Positions 39,589-48,976 of a stretch of 64,000 nt of DNA are shown one piece after another; within the stretch, counting starts at the first letter, position 1, and each line of letters starts with the position of its first letter. This stretch comes from Microbacterium sp. 70-16 (GTDB lineage: Bacteria > Actinomycetota > Actinomycetes > Actinomycetales > Microbacteriaceae), in contig NZ_MKTQ01000011.1 of the NCBI RefSeq assembly GCF_001898315.1, positions 1-64,000 on the forward strand, in the 5' to 3' direction. The notes beneath the pieces were generated by a model. That model had not been told where the DNA came from. It did not search any database and saw only the letters and a program-made list of their open reading frames with translations. The position numbers and the translations under genes were made by a program.

Positions 39589-40832
39589 GCACAACGGCGG
39601 CCAAGAGTGCACAGTGGGCCTTCAAGGGCATCGACTCGAGCGGCAAGAAGGTCAAGGGCGTGCTGGATGCCTCCAGTGAGGCTCAGGCGATCCAGCAGCT
39701 GAAGAACCGCGCGATCATCCCCGAGAAGCTCGCTGAGAAGGGCGCCGGCACGGGCCTGAATCAAGAGATCAACATCCCCGGGCTCGAGAAGCGACCGTCG
39801 CTCAAAGACCTCGCCCTGCTCACTCGCCAGTTGGCGACGATGGTGAGCGCGGGCGTGTCGCTGCTGCGAGCCCTGAACATCGTGCAGGCGCAGATCGACA
39901 ACACCATGTTGCGGCGCACCGTGGCAGACATCGCGGCCCGCGTCGAGGGCGGCGCGTCGTTCTCGACGGCGCTCGAAGAGTTCCCGCTGATCATCCCGCC
40001 GATCATGGTGCACCTCGTGCGTGCCGGTGAGACCGGCGGTTTCCTGGACAGATCGCTCGTCATGGTCGCCGACAACTTCGAGGCCGAGACGAAACTGCGC
40101 AGCAAGGTCAAGGCCGCGCTGACGTACCCGATCGTCGTCCTCATCGTCGCGCTGCTCGCGGTGGCTGCGATGCTGATCTTCATCGTGCCGGTGTTCGAGA
40201 AGATGTTCGCCGACCTCGGCGGCACGCTACCCGCGCCTACCCAGTTGCTGGTCGACCTCTCGCACGCGATGCCGATCGTGCTGCCGATCCTGCTCGTGCT
40301 GGGCGTCGCCTGGGCGATCTGGTGGGGGCGCAACAAGAACACCGAGGCCGTACGGCGCGTCGTCGACCCGCTCAAGCTCAAAGTCCCCGTGTTCGGCAAG
40401 CTCAACACGAAGATCGCGCTGACGCGGTTCACGCGCAACTTCGCGACGATGCTCGCCTCGGGTGTGCCGATTCTGCAGGCGCTGTCGATCGTCGGCGCCA
40501 CGAGCGACAACCACGTGATCAGCTCGTCGCTGCGCAAGGTGCAAGACGGCGTGCGCGAGGGCCGGCCGATCGGGGAGTCACTTGCGCAGGCCGAGATCTT
40601 CCCCGACATGCTCGTGCAGATGGTCGGGATCGGTGAGGAGTCGGGCTCGATCGACCAGATGCTCGAGAAGACCGCCGACTTCTACGACGACGAGGTCGAG
40701 ACGATGAGCTCGCAGCTGACCGCGATGCTCGAGCCGCTCATGATCGTGTTCATGGGTGGACTGCTGGGCTTCATGATCGTCGCGCTGTACATGCCGATGT
40801 TCATGATCTTCCAGGAGATCCAGAGTATGTAA
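39585..40832 (+). CDS. pilC: type IV pilus inner-membrane platform protein PilC
   Basis: A 415-residue GspF/PilC protein with two homologous cytoplasmic helical domains (about 70-190 and 275-390), each followed by membrane helices (VLIVALLAVAAMLIFIVPVFEKMFADLGG; MIVFMGGLLGFMIVALYMPMF). Signatures include LTRQLATMVSAGVSLLRAL and ELGIGEESGSIDQML-like MVGIGEESGSIDQMLEKTADFYDDEV. The gene begins inside the pilT stop (ATGA). Confidence 0.93.
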   Translation: MSTTAAKSAQWAFKGIDSSGKKVKGVLDASSEAQAIQQLKNRAIIPEKLAEKGAGTGLNQEINIPGLEKRPSLKDLALLTRQLATMVSAGVSLLRALNIVQAQIDNTMLRRTVADIAARVEGGASFSTALEEFPLIIPPIMVHLVRAGETGGFLDRSLVMVADNFEAETKLRSKVKAALTYPIVVLIVALLAVAAMLIFIVPVFEKMFADLGGTLPAPTQLLVDLSHAMPIVLPILLVLGVAWAIWWGRNKNTEAVRRVVDPLKLKVPVFGKLNTKIALTRFTRNFATMLASGVPILQALSIVGATSDNHVISSSLRKVQDGVREGRPIGESLAQAEIFPDMLVQMVGIGEESGSIDQMLEKTADFYDDEVETMSSQLTAMLEPLMIVFMGGLLGFMIVALYMPMFMIFQEIQSM

Positions 40833-40889
40833 CTTCTTTCACAATTTTCACATTAGAGTCTTCTCATTTTCCCAGCGAACCGCTACTCT
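40831..40889 (+). promoter_or_regulatory. pilA promoter with element shared with the pilB promoter
   Basis: The 22-base element at 40831-40852 (AACTTCTTTCACAA...) matches that at 35371-35392 in 18 of 22 positions and starts at the pilC stop codon. It is followed by -35 TTCTCA (40861-40866), 17 bases and -10 TACTCT (40884-40889). The 134-base gap between pilC and pilA is AT-rich for this genome, which supports a separate pilA promoter. Confidence 0.6.
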
Positions 40890-40966
40890 CACCAATGTCG
40901 ACCACACCCCGGAGCCGACATTTCCGTCCTGCAGTATCACCATCCCCCTGAATAGAAGGAATCCTC

Positions 40967-41437
40967 ATGAACAAGCTTGTCGCTCAGGCGCTGGCCAAGA
41001 AGGAGAACGGCGAGAAGGGCTTCACCCTGATCGAGCTCCTGGTCGTCGTCATCATCATCGGCATCCTCGCCGCGATCGCGATCCCCGTCTTCCTCAACAT
41101 GCGCGAGGGAGCGTGGAAGTCGTCGGTCGAGACAGACCTCACGAACGCGGCACTCGCTATCGAGTCTGCGACCACTCAGAACAACGGATCGCTCGACGGT
41201 CTGACGTTCACGGGATCTGGCGCCCCTGGCAACATCTCGATCACGGACGCTTCCTCGGCCGTTCTGGGCACGATCACCGTGTCCGATGGCAACACGCTCA
41301 CGGTGACGCCCGTCGCGAACGCGTACAACATCGAGGGCACGAACGAGAACCTGACGGGAACTACGGACTTCGAGTTCTACGACAGCTCCACGGGCGGTTT
41401 GCTTGGATGGGGCACGGCCCTGCCGACGGCGCCGTAA
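40967..41437 (+). CDS. pilA: type IV major pilin PilA
   Basis: A 156-residue prepilin: an 18-residue leader ending in Gly18, then Phe19-TLIELLVVVIIIGILAAIA with Glu at mature position 5 and a hydrophobic stalk. The mature pilin of about 138 residues has no cysteines, so no C-terminal disulfide loop, and the head is Thr/Ser/Asn-rich. PilD at 45464-46279 should process it. Its own promoter and the strong hairpin after it (41463-41502) suggest that it is made in excess over its neighbours. Confidence 0.93.
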   Translation: MNKLVAQALAKKENGEKGFTLIELLVVVIIIGILAAIAIPVFLNMREGAWKSSVETDLTNAALAIESATTQNNGSLDGLTFTGSGAPGNISITDASSAVLGTITVSDGNTLTVTPVANAYNIEGTNENLTGTTDFEFYDSSTGGLLGWGTALPTAP

Positions 41438-41462
41438 CGCTACAGGGCTCGCAGCCTAACCA

Positions 41463-41502
41463 ACGTTGTGCCTGCGCGGACGATTCCGCGCAGGCACAAC
41501 GT
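41463..41502 (+). terminator. 18-bp hairpin after pilA
   Basis: Arms 41463-41480 (beginning ACGTTGTGCCTGCG) and 41485-41502 are perfectly complementary with a 4-base loop. Placed inside the pil operon, it probably acts as a partial terminator or mRNA stabiliser that sets pilA apart from the minor pilin genes. Confidence 0.75.
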
Positions 41503-41535
41503 CTACCCGGTGCCCACACCTGAGGGGAGGCTCTC

Positions 41536-42891
41536 GTGCACCGACAGTTCTCGGCCCGAAACGAGGACGCTGGCTTCACCCTCATCGAGGTGATCGTCGC
41601 GATGGTCGTCTTCGCGATCATCGTCACGGGCTTCCTCTATGTCATGACCTCGGGCCTCGTGCAGAACCGCGACACCCGCGCGCGCGTCGTCGCCGCCAAC
41701 CTCGCCGCGCAGCAGATCGACCTCGCTCGCGCCGCGGAGAGTGTGCTCGATGTGCGCAACGAGACGCACACCACGACGCTCAACGGCGACACGTTCCACG
41801 TCACCACGTCGTGGTCGTGGGCCACCAGCACAGGCGGCAGCGCGACGTGCGAGGCGGGCGCTGCCACGGGCGCCCTCACCTACAAGCGCGTGACCGTCGA
41901 GGTCACGTGGGACAACATGCCTGCCGGCGCGCGTCCGGTCTACAGCGATACCTCGTTCGCGCCGCGCTCCAAGCTCAACGACCCCGAACGCGGCACGATC
42001 CTCGTCGGCGTCGTCGATTCCGCCGGCGTCGGCGTCAGTGGCGTCACGGTCAGCCTGCCGTCATCGAGCGGCGTCGCCGCGGTGACGACCGACAGCGACG
42101 GCTGCGCCTACCTGCTGAAGGTGCCCCCGGCCGAGGACTACACCGTCACGGCATCCAAATCGGGCTACATCAGCGACCAGCAGGTGACCGCGCCGACTGC
42201 CGTCGTGCCGGTCACGGCGGGCACGACATCGCGCGCGAGCTTCAGCCTCGACAAGCCCACGACGTTCTCGCTGACCTATGCCGACAACGTCGCCGGCGCG
42301 AAGTCGCTGCCGAACAACCTCACGACGACGTTCATCTCGACGTACGGCAACTTCCAGCAGGCCACGGCCACGACGGCGAACCCCAAATCGTTCACGCGCT
42401 TCCCGATCCCATCCGGCTACAGCATCGTCGCCGGCGCCTACGCGGAAGCCCCTGAGAATCCCACGACGAGCTGTCTCGCCCCTGACCCCGGGCAATGGCT
42501 GGCGACCGCAACACTCGCCGGTGCGCGACCCGCACCCGTCGCGGGCCTTGCCGGCGGGTCGGCGCCCGCGACATCCGTGCCGATGGGCGTCGTGCAGCTC
42601 GCCGGCGCCAACGGCACCGGCACCTACCTCAAGGCCGTGTACGCCGGCAGCGTGACCGGCGACGCGACGACGGGCGACCCCGGCTGCGGCACGGGAATGA
42701 CCTACACCTTCGGTAGCATCGTCAGCTCGAACGCCGCGACGATCGCCCTGCCCTACGGCACGTGGCAGCTCTATCGCGGCACGTCGACGTCGCAGACCTC
42801 GGCAGTGACGAGCGGCGTCACCGCCGTGACCGCCGGCAGCGTCGCGGCGGGCGTCATCGTGCTCGACCCCCGCACGGCGGTGACGCCGTGA
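41536..42891 (+). CDS. large minor pilin (PilV-like) with carboxypeptidase-regulatory-like domain
   Basis: A 451-residue prepilin: leader of 13 residues, Gly13 / Phe14-TLIEVIVAMVVFAIIVTG, then a helical stalk. At about residues 150-220 lies RGTILVGVVDSAGVGVSGVT... with TDSDGCAYLLKVPPAEDYTV, the beta-sandwich pattern of carboxypeptidase regulatory-like (CarboxypepD_reg) domains, and Ser/Thr-rich beta structure follows. Minor pilins of this size may present adhesin domains at the tip. It starts with GTG after GGGGAGG and overlaps the next prepilin gene. Confidence 0.8.
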   Translation: MHRQFSARNEDAGFTLIEVIVAMVVFAIIVTGFLYVMTSGLVQNRDTRARVVAANLAAQQIDLARAAESVLDVRNETHTTTLNGDTFHVTTSWSWATSTGGSATCEAGAATGALTYKRVTVEVTWDNMPAGARPVYSDTSFAPRSKLNDPERGTILVGVVDSAGVGVSGVTVSLPSSSGVAAVTTDSDGCAYLLKVPPAEDYTVTASKSGYISDQQVTAPTAVVPVTAGTTSRASFSLDKPTTFSLTYADNVAGAKSLPNNLTTTFISTYGNFQQATATTANPKSFTRFPIPSGYSIVAGAYAEAPENPTTSCLAPDPGQWLATATLAGARPAPVAGLAGGSAPATSVPMGVVQLAGANGTGTYLKAVYAGSVTGDATTGDPGCGTGMTYTFGSIVSSNAATIALPYGTWQLYRGTSTSQTSAVTSGVTAVTAGSVAAGVIVLDPRTAVTP

Positions 42892-43586
42892 TCCGCGCGA
42901 TGCGTGGTCGCCTCCGCGGTGCAAAGGATGAGGGCCTGACTCTCATCGAACTGGTCGTCGCGATGGGCATCTCCAGCATCCTCATCGCGCTCGTCGTCAC
43001 GATGTTCACGACGACATCACGCGCCATCAACGACCAGGATGCGGAGGTAACGAATACGCGCCTGGCATCCACCGCCATGAACGAGGTCACCCGCATCCTG
43101 CGCGCCGGCACCGAGATTCCGGTGTACGGTTCGGCGACGAACGATCCCGTCTTCGTCTACGCCGGCGCCGAGCGCATCGTCATGAACTCGTTCATCGACG
43201 CCACGTCATCGACCGATCCGGCACCGCTCAAGGTCGAGTTCAGCCGCAACGCCGACAACGAGCTCGTCGAGACGCGATGGGATGCCTACCACGTGTACGG
43301 GACCTACTGGAAGTTCCAGACCACCTCGACCTACGCGCGTACGATCGCGCGCTCGCTGCTGCCGCCCGACAGCAGCGTCCCGTTGTTCGTCTACAAAGAC
43401 AAAGACGGCGCGGTGCTGACTCCCGCGAGCGGAGCGAGCCTGTCGACGACGCAGATCCGCAACATCGCGAGCGTGCAGGTGACGATGCAGGTACAGGGGG
43501 ATGAGAGCGGGCGCGTGTCCCCCGTCGTCCTCCAGAACCTGGTGGGGCTGCCGAACCTCGGCGTCGCCCGAGTGGAGGTGCACTGA
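42888..43586 (+). CDS. minor pilin (PilW-like)
   Basis: A 232-residue prepilin-type protein: leader ending in Gly16, then Leu17-TLIELVVAMGISSILIALVV, stalk helix and a mixed head domain. It starts with GTG overlapping the upstream stop and is followed 3 bases later by the 625-residue pilus-associated gene. It likely belongs to the tip-initiation complex with its neighbours. Confidence 0.82.
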   Translation: MIRAMRGRLRGAKDEGLTLIELVVAMGISSILIALVVTMFTTTSRAINDQDAEVTNTRLASTAMNEVTRILRAGTEIPVYGSATNDPVFVYAGAERIVMNSFIDATSSTDPAPLKVEFSRNADNELVETRWDAYHVYGTYWKFQTTSTYARTIARSLLPPDSSVPLFVYKDKDGAVLTPASGASLSTTQIRNIASVQVTMQVQGDESGRVSPVVLQNLVGLPNLGVARVEVH

Positions 43587-43589
43587 CTT

Positions 43590-45467
43590 ATGTCGAACGT
43601 CGAGTCGAACGCCGCGCCGACACTCCGCAAGCGCCGGCGCGCCGGGGTGTTCCTGCGCCTGCAGCGCAGCAGAGCCGCTGAGGACAGCGGCGCAGCGCTC
43701 ATCCTCGTCGTCGCCGTCGGGGCGGTGCTGTCGATGCTGATGACGCTGCTGGTCGTCGTCACCGTCAACGGCATGCGGCAGGCCACCGACGATGCCGACT
43801 GGAACGCCGCCCTCGCGGCCGCCTATGCCGGTATCGACGAGTACCAGAGCAGGCTCTCGGCCGACACGAGCTACTACCGGTACGGCAACGCAGCGTCGAC
43901 GTTCAGCGCGAGCAGTGCGATCACCCCCGACGACACCAACCCCGCCTTCGGCGTCGGGGCCAGCGGCACCTGGGCGCAGCTGTCGGGCGCCGACGGCACC
44001 GCGCGCGGCGAGTTCCGCTACGAAGTCGACAACTCGACCTACGGCACGACGGGGCGCATCCGACTGCGCTCGACCGGCAAGGTGGGTGATGCGACTCGCA
44101 CGCTGATCGCCGATCTCAAGCAGCAGGGCTTCATCGACTTCCTCTACTTCACTGACCTCGAGGTCACCGACCCCGCCGTCGCCTCCAGTGCTCCGGCATC
44201 GTCCTGCTACGACGCAGGCACGCCACCGGCGCTGCGGTACGGCTGGAACTCGCGGCCGAGCGGCAGCACGAACCCGTGCAATGACATCTCCTTCGGTGCG
44301 TTCGACACTATCGACGGACCGCTGCACAGCAACGACACCATCCGCGCCTGCGGGACGGTCTTCAAGGGAATGGTCACGACCGGCAAGCCGTCAGCACCGT
44401 ACTACCTGAACCAGTCGGCGAACGGCGGCACCTGCGCGACGCCGACGTTCGAGGTCGTCGGGTCTCCGGCGTACGCGGGCGTGAGCGGCATGCCGGCGAC
44501 CAACTCCGAGCTCAAGAAAGAGACACGCTCCGACCTCACCGCGACCGACGTGCCGCGCCCCGGATGCCTCTACACCGGCCCGACGCAATTCACCTTCTAC
44601 GCCGACGGCACCGTCAACATCAAGTCGCCGTTCACCAAGGCGACGCGTATCGCCAACGCCGGCTCCACGTCAGGGTCGGCACCGAGCGAATGCGGTGCGA
44701 TCTCGGCGCTGCAGTCCGTCGCCGGCGCGACGATCACGGTGCCCGAGAACAACGTCATGTACGTGCAGAACGTCCCCGCCGTCACGAGCGACGTGAACTA
44801 CTGGGCAGCCTCGAACGACCCCGCGAACTTCACCTGCACGAGCACCGGTTCGACGGGCCAGCGCGGCTGGCGGTTCGGCACCGGGTCGAACGCGCCCGGC
44901 TACCCGCTGCGCACGTCAAGCACTTCTACGACCGAGGTCGCCACGACGACGAGCCCCTACGGATGCCGCACCGGTGACGCGTTCGTCAAGGGCGAGTTCA
45001 ACGGTGCCTCGACGATCGCCGCCGAGAACTCGATCTTCATCGTCGGCGACCTCACCTACGTCGATCAGAACGACGACATCCTCGGCCTCGTCGGCAACAA
45101 CGCCGTGTGGGTCTACAACCCGGTCAACAGCTCGAACACGTTCCTGCTTTCGAAGAACCGCACGATCCACGCGGCCATCCTCTCGGTCGCACACACCTTC
45201 CAGGTGCAGAACTACGCCGTCTCCGGTTCCGGTGCGCGAGGCACGCTGACCGTCCTGGGCGCCATCGCGCAGAAGTACCGCGGGCCCGTCGCCACGGCCA
45301 CATCGGGCGGGTCGATCGTCTCGGGTTACGCGAAGAACTACATCTACGACAACCGCTTCAAGTTCAAGGCGCCGCCCAAGTTCCTCAATCCCGTGACCAC
45401 CACCTACGGCGTCACCTCGTGGGTCGAGACGTCGGCGGTCTTCGCGGCAGACGGGTCGGCGCGATGA
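43590..45467 (+). CDS. pilus-associated membrane-anchored protein (PilX-like, large)
   Basis: A 625-residue protein with a basic N terminus (RKRRRAG), then [20 protein letters not shown] and a long hydrophobic helix resembling PilX-type minor pilins, although the strict G-F-T-L-x-E cleavage motif is missing. The long exported part is rich in Ser, Thr, Asn and Gly, with several cysteines ([31 protein letters not shown]-poor). It lies between the prepilin genes and pilD and overlaps the latter, so a tip adhesin or polymer-initiation role is inferred. Confidence 0.7.
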   Translation: MSNVESNAAPTLRKRRRAGVFLRLQRSRAAEDSGAALILVVAVGAVLSMLMTLLVVVTVNGMRQATDDADWNAALAAAYAGIDEYQSRLSADTSYYRYGNAASTFSASSAITPDDTNPAFGVGASGTWAQLSGADGTARGEFRYEVDNSTYGTTGRIRLRSTGKVGDATRTLIADLKQQGFIDFLYFTDLEVTDPAVASSAPASSCYDAGTPPALRYGWNSRPSGSTNPCNDISFGAFDTIDGPLHSNDTIRACGTVFKGMVTTGKPSAPYYLNQSANGGTCATPTFEVVGSPAYAGVSGMPATNSELKKETRSDLTATDVPRPGCLYTGPTQFTFYADGTVNIKSPFTKATRIANAGSTSGSAPSECGAISALQSVAGATITVPENNVMYVQNVPAVTSDVNYWAASNDPANFTCTSTGSTGQRGWRFGTGSNAPGYPLRTSSTSTTEVATTTSPYGCRTGDAFVKGEFNGASTIAAENSIFIVGDLTYVDQNDDILGLVGNNAVWVYNPVNSSNTFLLSKNRTIHAAILSVAHTFQVQNYAVSGSGARGTLTVLGAIAQKYRGPVATATSGGSIVSGYAKNYIYDNRFKFKAPPKFLNPVTTTYGVTSWVETSAVFAADGSAR

Positions 45468-46279
45468 TCGCAGACCTGATTCCCGCAGGGTGGATCGTGG
45501 CGATCGCCGCGGTGTTCGGCGCGCTCATCGGATCGTTCCTCAACGTCGTGATCTGGCGGGTGCCGCAGGGCATGAGCATTGTTCGCCCGCCCAGCGCGTG
45601 CCCCTCGTGCGGCAAGCCCATCGCCTGGTACGACAACATCCCGGTCGTCTCGTACCTGGTGCTGCGTGGCCGCTGCCGCCACTGCGGCACCCACATCTCC
45701 GCACGTTATCCCTTCGTCGAGGCGCTCACCGCCGTGCTGTTCGGACTCGCGGCGTGGGGCGGCGTCGACGGCGCGTACGCGTTCGCGCTGCTGCCGCTCA
45801 TGCTCTACTGGGCGGCGATCGCGGTGGCACTCACGTTCATCGACCTCGACCACCACCGCCTGCCCAACGTCATCGTGCTGCCGTCGTACGTCGTGACAGC
45901 CGTACTGCTTGTCGTGGCATCCATCGTCACCGGCGAGTACGGAAGGCTGCTGTCGGCCGCGATCGGCGCCGTCACCCTCGGCGGCTTCTATTTCATCCTT
46001 GCGATCGCGCGACCTGGCGGCATGGGACTCGGCGACGTCAAGCTCGCCGGCGCGCTCGGCATGCTGCTGGCGTGGCTCGGCTGGGCGACGCTGATCGTCG
46101 GTGCGTTCTCCGCTTTCGTCTTCGGCGGCATCTTCGGCGTCGCGCTCATGATCGGCCGCAAGGCCACGCGAAAGACGGCGGTGCCGTTCGGCCCGTTCAT
46201 GCTGCTCGGCGCGGCCTTCGGCATCTGGCTCGGCCAGCCGCTGGCCGATTGGTATCTCGCGATGACCGGACTCACCTGA
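45464..46279 (+). CDS. pilD: prepilin peptidase PilD
   Basis: A 271-residue A24-family aspartic peptidase with about eight membrane helices. The cytoplasmic zinc loop carries two CxxC pairs (CPSCGKP and CRHCGT) as in bifunctional PilD, which cleaves and N-methylates prepilins. Catalytic aspartates lie in [11 protein letters not shown] and [12 protein letters not shown] (GxGD). It overlaps the upstream gene (ATGA). It should process the prepilins at 40967, 41536 and 42888. Confidence 0.94.
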   Translation: MIADLIPAGWIVAIAAVFGALIGSFLNVVIWRVPQGMSIVRPPSACPSCGKPIAWYDNIPVVSYLVLRGRCRHCGTHISARYPFVEALTAVLFGLAAWGGVDGAYAFALLPLMLYWAAIAVALTFIDLDHHRLPNVIVLPSYVVTAVLLVVASIVTGEYGRLLSAAIGAVTLGGFYFILAIARPGGMGLGDVKLAGALGMLLAWLGWATLIVGAFSAFVFGGIFGVALMIGRKATRKTAVPFGPFMLLGAAFGIWLGQPLADWYLAMTGLT

Positions 46280-46347
46280 TGACCGCACCCGAACAGACCC
46301 CTTTGGCATCCCCAGCGAACACGGAGGAACATCCATGGCAGCAGTAG
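46279..46347 (+). CDS. possible 22-aa coupling ORF before pilM
   Basis: TGATG joins the pilD stop to an ATG at 46279 that opens a 22-codon frame ([20 protein letters not shown]...) ending inside pilM. It bridges the 55-base gap between pilD and pilM and contains the pilM ribosome site (GGAGG). It may only serve translational coupling; there is no independent evidence for a product. Confidence 0.25.
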   Translation: MTAPEQTPLASPANTEEHPWQQ

Positions 46348-47519
46348 TCGCGCTCGATCTGAGCCGCAGCGGCCTGCGCGGCGTGCAGATCGAGTCTCCC
46401 TACACCGCGCGTCCGACGATCAGTCGGTTCGCGGCCCTCGCGATCGAAGACGGCACGGTCTTCGACGGCGAGATCGTCGATCAGCGTCGTGCCATCGCCG
46501 CGCTCAAAGAACTGTGGAAGCGAGGCGGATTCACGACGAAGAACGTCGTCCTCGGCATCAGCAACCGCAAGGTCGTCGTCCGCGAGGTGACGCTGCCCGC
46601 GCTGACCGGGCCGAACCGCAGCACGAGCCTGCGCTTCGCCGTCGAGGGGCAGGTGCCGATCGATCTCGACGACGCGATCCTCGACTTCCTGCCGCTGCGC
46701 GACGTCGAGACGCCGCACGGCCCGCAGCAAGAGGGACTGCTCGTCGCGACGGTGCGCAGCAGCCTCGAGGCGACCGTCAACGCGATCGAGCGCTCTGGGC
46801 ACTCGATCGACGCGGTCGACTTCTCCGGATTTTCGCTGCTGCGGCTCATGCCCGGCCCGCAACGCGGCACGCAGGCGATCATCAACGTCGGTGGCTCGAG
46901 CACGACCATCGTGATCTCCACGGCGGGCACACCGAGGTTCGTCCGCATCGTGCCGAGCGGCGGCGACGACGTCACGCGCAGCATCGAGCGTGCCCTCGGT
47001 GTCAGCTTCGCCGAGGCCGAGCAGGACAAGATCGCCCGCGGCCTGCAGGGCGGCGCCGCGACGCCGCGCGACGTCGACGCCGAGACCGTGCTGCGCGAGA
47101 ACATCGCCGGCCTCATCGACAGCATCCGCAACACGTTCAGCTTCTGGGCGAACGCGCACCCCGACGCACCGGTGTCGTTCGTCACGCTCACCGGCGGCGG
47201 CAGCAGGCTCAACGGCCTGACCCTCGTGCTGTCGCGCGCGCTCGGCGTCGAGACTGCGTACGGAAACCCGCTGGGCAGCTTCAGCGTCAGCCAGAAGGCG
47301 CGCAACGCGGGGATCGAGCCGTGGGGCCTCGAGCTCGCGTCGTCGCTCGGCGTTGCGGTCGGGGCGAAGGTCAGCACCAAGCCTGCACGCGGCGCCAGCA
47401 AGGCCAGTGCCAAGTCGTCCGCGAAGGCGGCGGCTGCCGGTGCGAAGCAGGCAGAGAAGGATGCCAAGGCCGCTGCGAAGGCAGACGCCAAGGCGGCAGC
47501 GAAGGGAGCCCGCAAATGA
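46335..47519 (+). CDS. pilM: type IV pilus assembly protein PilM
   Basis: A 394-residue actin-like ATPase: phosphate loop VALDLSRSGLRGVQIE, IINVGGSSTTIVI and LTGGGSRLNGL. A Lys/Ala-rich tail of about 45 residues (from ARGASKASAK) is appended to the normal fold. PilM binds the cytoplasmic N terminus of PilN and links PilNO to the motor. GGAGG precedes the start, and the stop overlaps pilN (ATGA). Confidence 0.92.
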   Translation: MAAVVALDLSRSGLRGVQIESPYTARPTISRFAALAIEDGTVFDGEIVDQRRAIAALKELWKRGGFTTKNVVLGISNRKVVVREVTLPALTGPNRSTSLRFAVEGQVPIDLDDAILDFLPLRDVETPHGPQQEGLLVATVRSSLEATVNAIERSGHSIDAVDFSGFSLLRLMPGPQRGTQAIINVGGSSTTIVISTAGTPRFVRIVPSGGDDVTRSIERALGVSFAEAEQDKIARGLQGGAATPRDVDAETVLRENIAGLIDSIRNTFSFWANAHPDAPVSFVTLTGGGSRLNGLTLVLSRALGVETAYGNPLGSFSVSQKARNAGIEPWGLELASSLGVAVGAKVSTKPARGASKASAKSSAKAAAAGAKQAEKDAKAAAKADAKAAAKGARK

Positions 47520-48373
47520 CCGCGGAAGTCACCGAGCGCCGGCAGCGCCAGCGCTCCTCGTCGCAGCCGAGCCCCTTCGACGAGCTCCAAGAGGTCGAGA
47601 CCAGCACGCCGGCTCGTGCCATCGCGCGCGTCGACCTCGTGCCGCCGATCGTCGGGATCCGCCGCAAGAATCGCGCGACCATCTCGCGTCTCATGATCGG
47701 GCTGCTGGGTCTCGTGCTGATCATCGCCGCGGCATCCGTCGGCGTCGCGTTTCTGGCCGGGCGCGCCGAGAGTGCGCTCGACACCGAGCGCGCCCGCACG
47801 CTGACACTCCTCCAAGAGCAGCAGAGCTACTCTGAGGTCTCGTCGGTCATCGCCCAGCTCGGTGGCTACGACGGCGCCGAGATCTCCGCCCTCTACTCCG
47901 AGGCCGACTGGGCACGCCTGCAGGGCGAACTCGACACCGTGCTCCCCGACGACATCACGCTGGCGACCGAGACGGTCGTGATCAAGGGCCTGGATGCCGG
48001 TGCATCGGCGATCGAGGCCACCGGCCTCGACGCGCCCGGTGTCATCGAGATCTCGTTCACCGCGAACGCCGCGCGCTTCGACTCGCCGACGCCGCTGCTG
48101 AACGCGCTCAGCCAGCTCACCGGATACGTCAGCGCGACGGTGAGCGCCGTCGCCGAGTCGGGAGAGAGCGGCTACACGATCACCGGTGTCGTGCAGTTGG
48201 GCGCCGACGCGCTCGGTGGCACCGCGCGCGTCGGCGAGCTCGACGCAGACACGATCGCGCAGCTGCACGAGCAGCTCGAACTGAAGGCGACGACGATTCC
48301 GGGCTCGGGCACAACTGATGCCGGTGCGGATACCGCAACCGAGGGTGACACGACGTCCGGGACGGGGGAGTGA
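47516..48373 (+). CDS. pilN: type IV pilus assembly protein PilN
   Basis: A 285-residue protein with a cytoplasmic segment containing VDLVPPIVGIRRK (the PilN motif bound by PilM is INLLP-like), one membrane helix (ISRLMIGLLGLVLIIAAASVGVAFL), a coiled coil and a ferredoxin-like extracytoplasmic domain. The N terminus is longer than usual by about 35 Gln/Ser/Pro-rich residues, and the C terminus ends in Thr/Gly/Asp-rich sequence. It forms the alignment complex with PilO. Confidence 0.88.
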   Translation: MTAEVTERRQRQRSSSQPSPFDELQEVETSTPARAIARVDLVPPIVGIRRKNRATISRLMIGLLGLVLIIAAASVGVAFLAGRAESALDTERARTLTLLQEQQSYSEVSSVIAQLGGYDGAEISALYSEADWARLQGELDTVLPDDITLATETVVIKGLDAGASAIEATGLDAPGVIEISFTANAARFDSPTPLLNALSQLTGYVSATVSAVAESGESGYTITGVVQLGADALGGTARVGELDADTIAQLHEQLELKATTIPGSGTTDAGADTATEGDTTSGTGE

Positions 48374-48374
48374 C

Positions 48375-48941
48375 ATGGACAAGCACAGACTGAGCCTCAT
48401 CGTCATCGGCATCCTCGCCGTGGCGATCGTCGCGGGCGGCTGGTTCGTCGGCATCCAGCCGCAACTGGACCGTATGAGCACCGCGAACTCGCAGACCCAA
48501 TCCATCGCACAGTTGAACGACGTGCAACAGCTCGCGATCGATGCACTCGCCGCCGAGAACGAGCATCTCGACCAGTACAAGGCCGACCTCTCCGAAGAGC
48601 ACAAGCGCATCCCCGCGTCGCGCTCGCAGCAAGAGCTCATCAACCAGATCGACGCCGCCGCGACGGCGGCGGGCGTGACGGTGCGAACGCTCCGCTTCGA
48701 CGCGGCGACCGAGTATGTCGCACCCGAAGGCGTCGATGTCACCCCGCCCTCCAGTGGCCGACTCGTCGCCATCCCGATGACGCTGACGGCGGACGGTGAT
48801 CGTGCGCAACTGGAGGCGTTCGTCGGCAGTCTGCAGCAGTCCGACCGCATCGTCACCATCTCGGGCAGCCGGTACAGCTCCGGCGATGTCGACTCGATCG
48901 AGCTCACCGGCACGACCTGGGTGCTGATCCCGACGGCGTAG
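48375..48941 (+). CDS. pilO: type IV pilus assembly protein PilO
   Basis: A 188-residue bitopic protein: short basic start, membrane helix LSLIVIGILAVAIVAGGWFVG, coiled coil (residues 30-75) and a ferredoxin-like domain (about 85-185). Size, topology and its place directly after pilN identify it as PilO. It is the last gene of the operon; a GC-rich hairpin follows. Confidence 0.88.
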   Translation: MDKHRLSLIVIGILAVAIVAGGWFVGIQPQLDRMSTANSQTQSIAQLNDVQQLAIDALAAENEHLDQYKADLSEEHKRIPASRSQQELINQIDAAATAAGVTVRTLRFDAATEYVAPEGVDVTPPSSGRLVAIPMTLTADGDRAQLEAFVGSLQQSDRIVTISGSRYSSGDVDSIELTGTTWVLIPTA

Positions 48942-48942
48942 A

Positions 48943-48974
48943 CGGTCTGCCGGTCTGCCGGTCTGCCGGTCTGC
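48943..48974. repeat. four tandem CGGTCTGC units
   Basis: The 8-base unit CGGTCTGC is repeated four times without interruption (48943-48974), immediately after the pilO stop. Copy number may vary between strains. Confidence 0.85.
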
Positions 48975-48976
48975 CG

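Noticed and set aside
48318..48374. Upstream ATG for pilO
   Set aside because: It would add residues overlapping the PilN tail; the start at 48375 gives the normal PilO topology.
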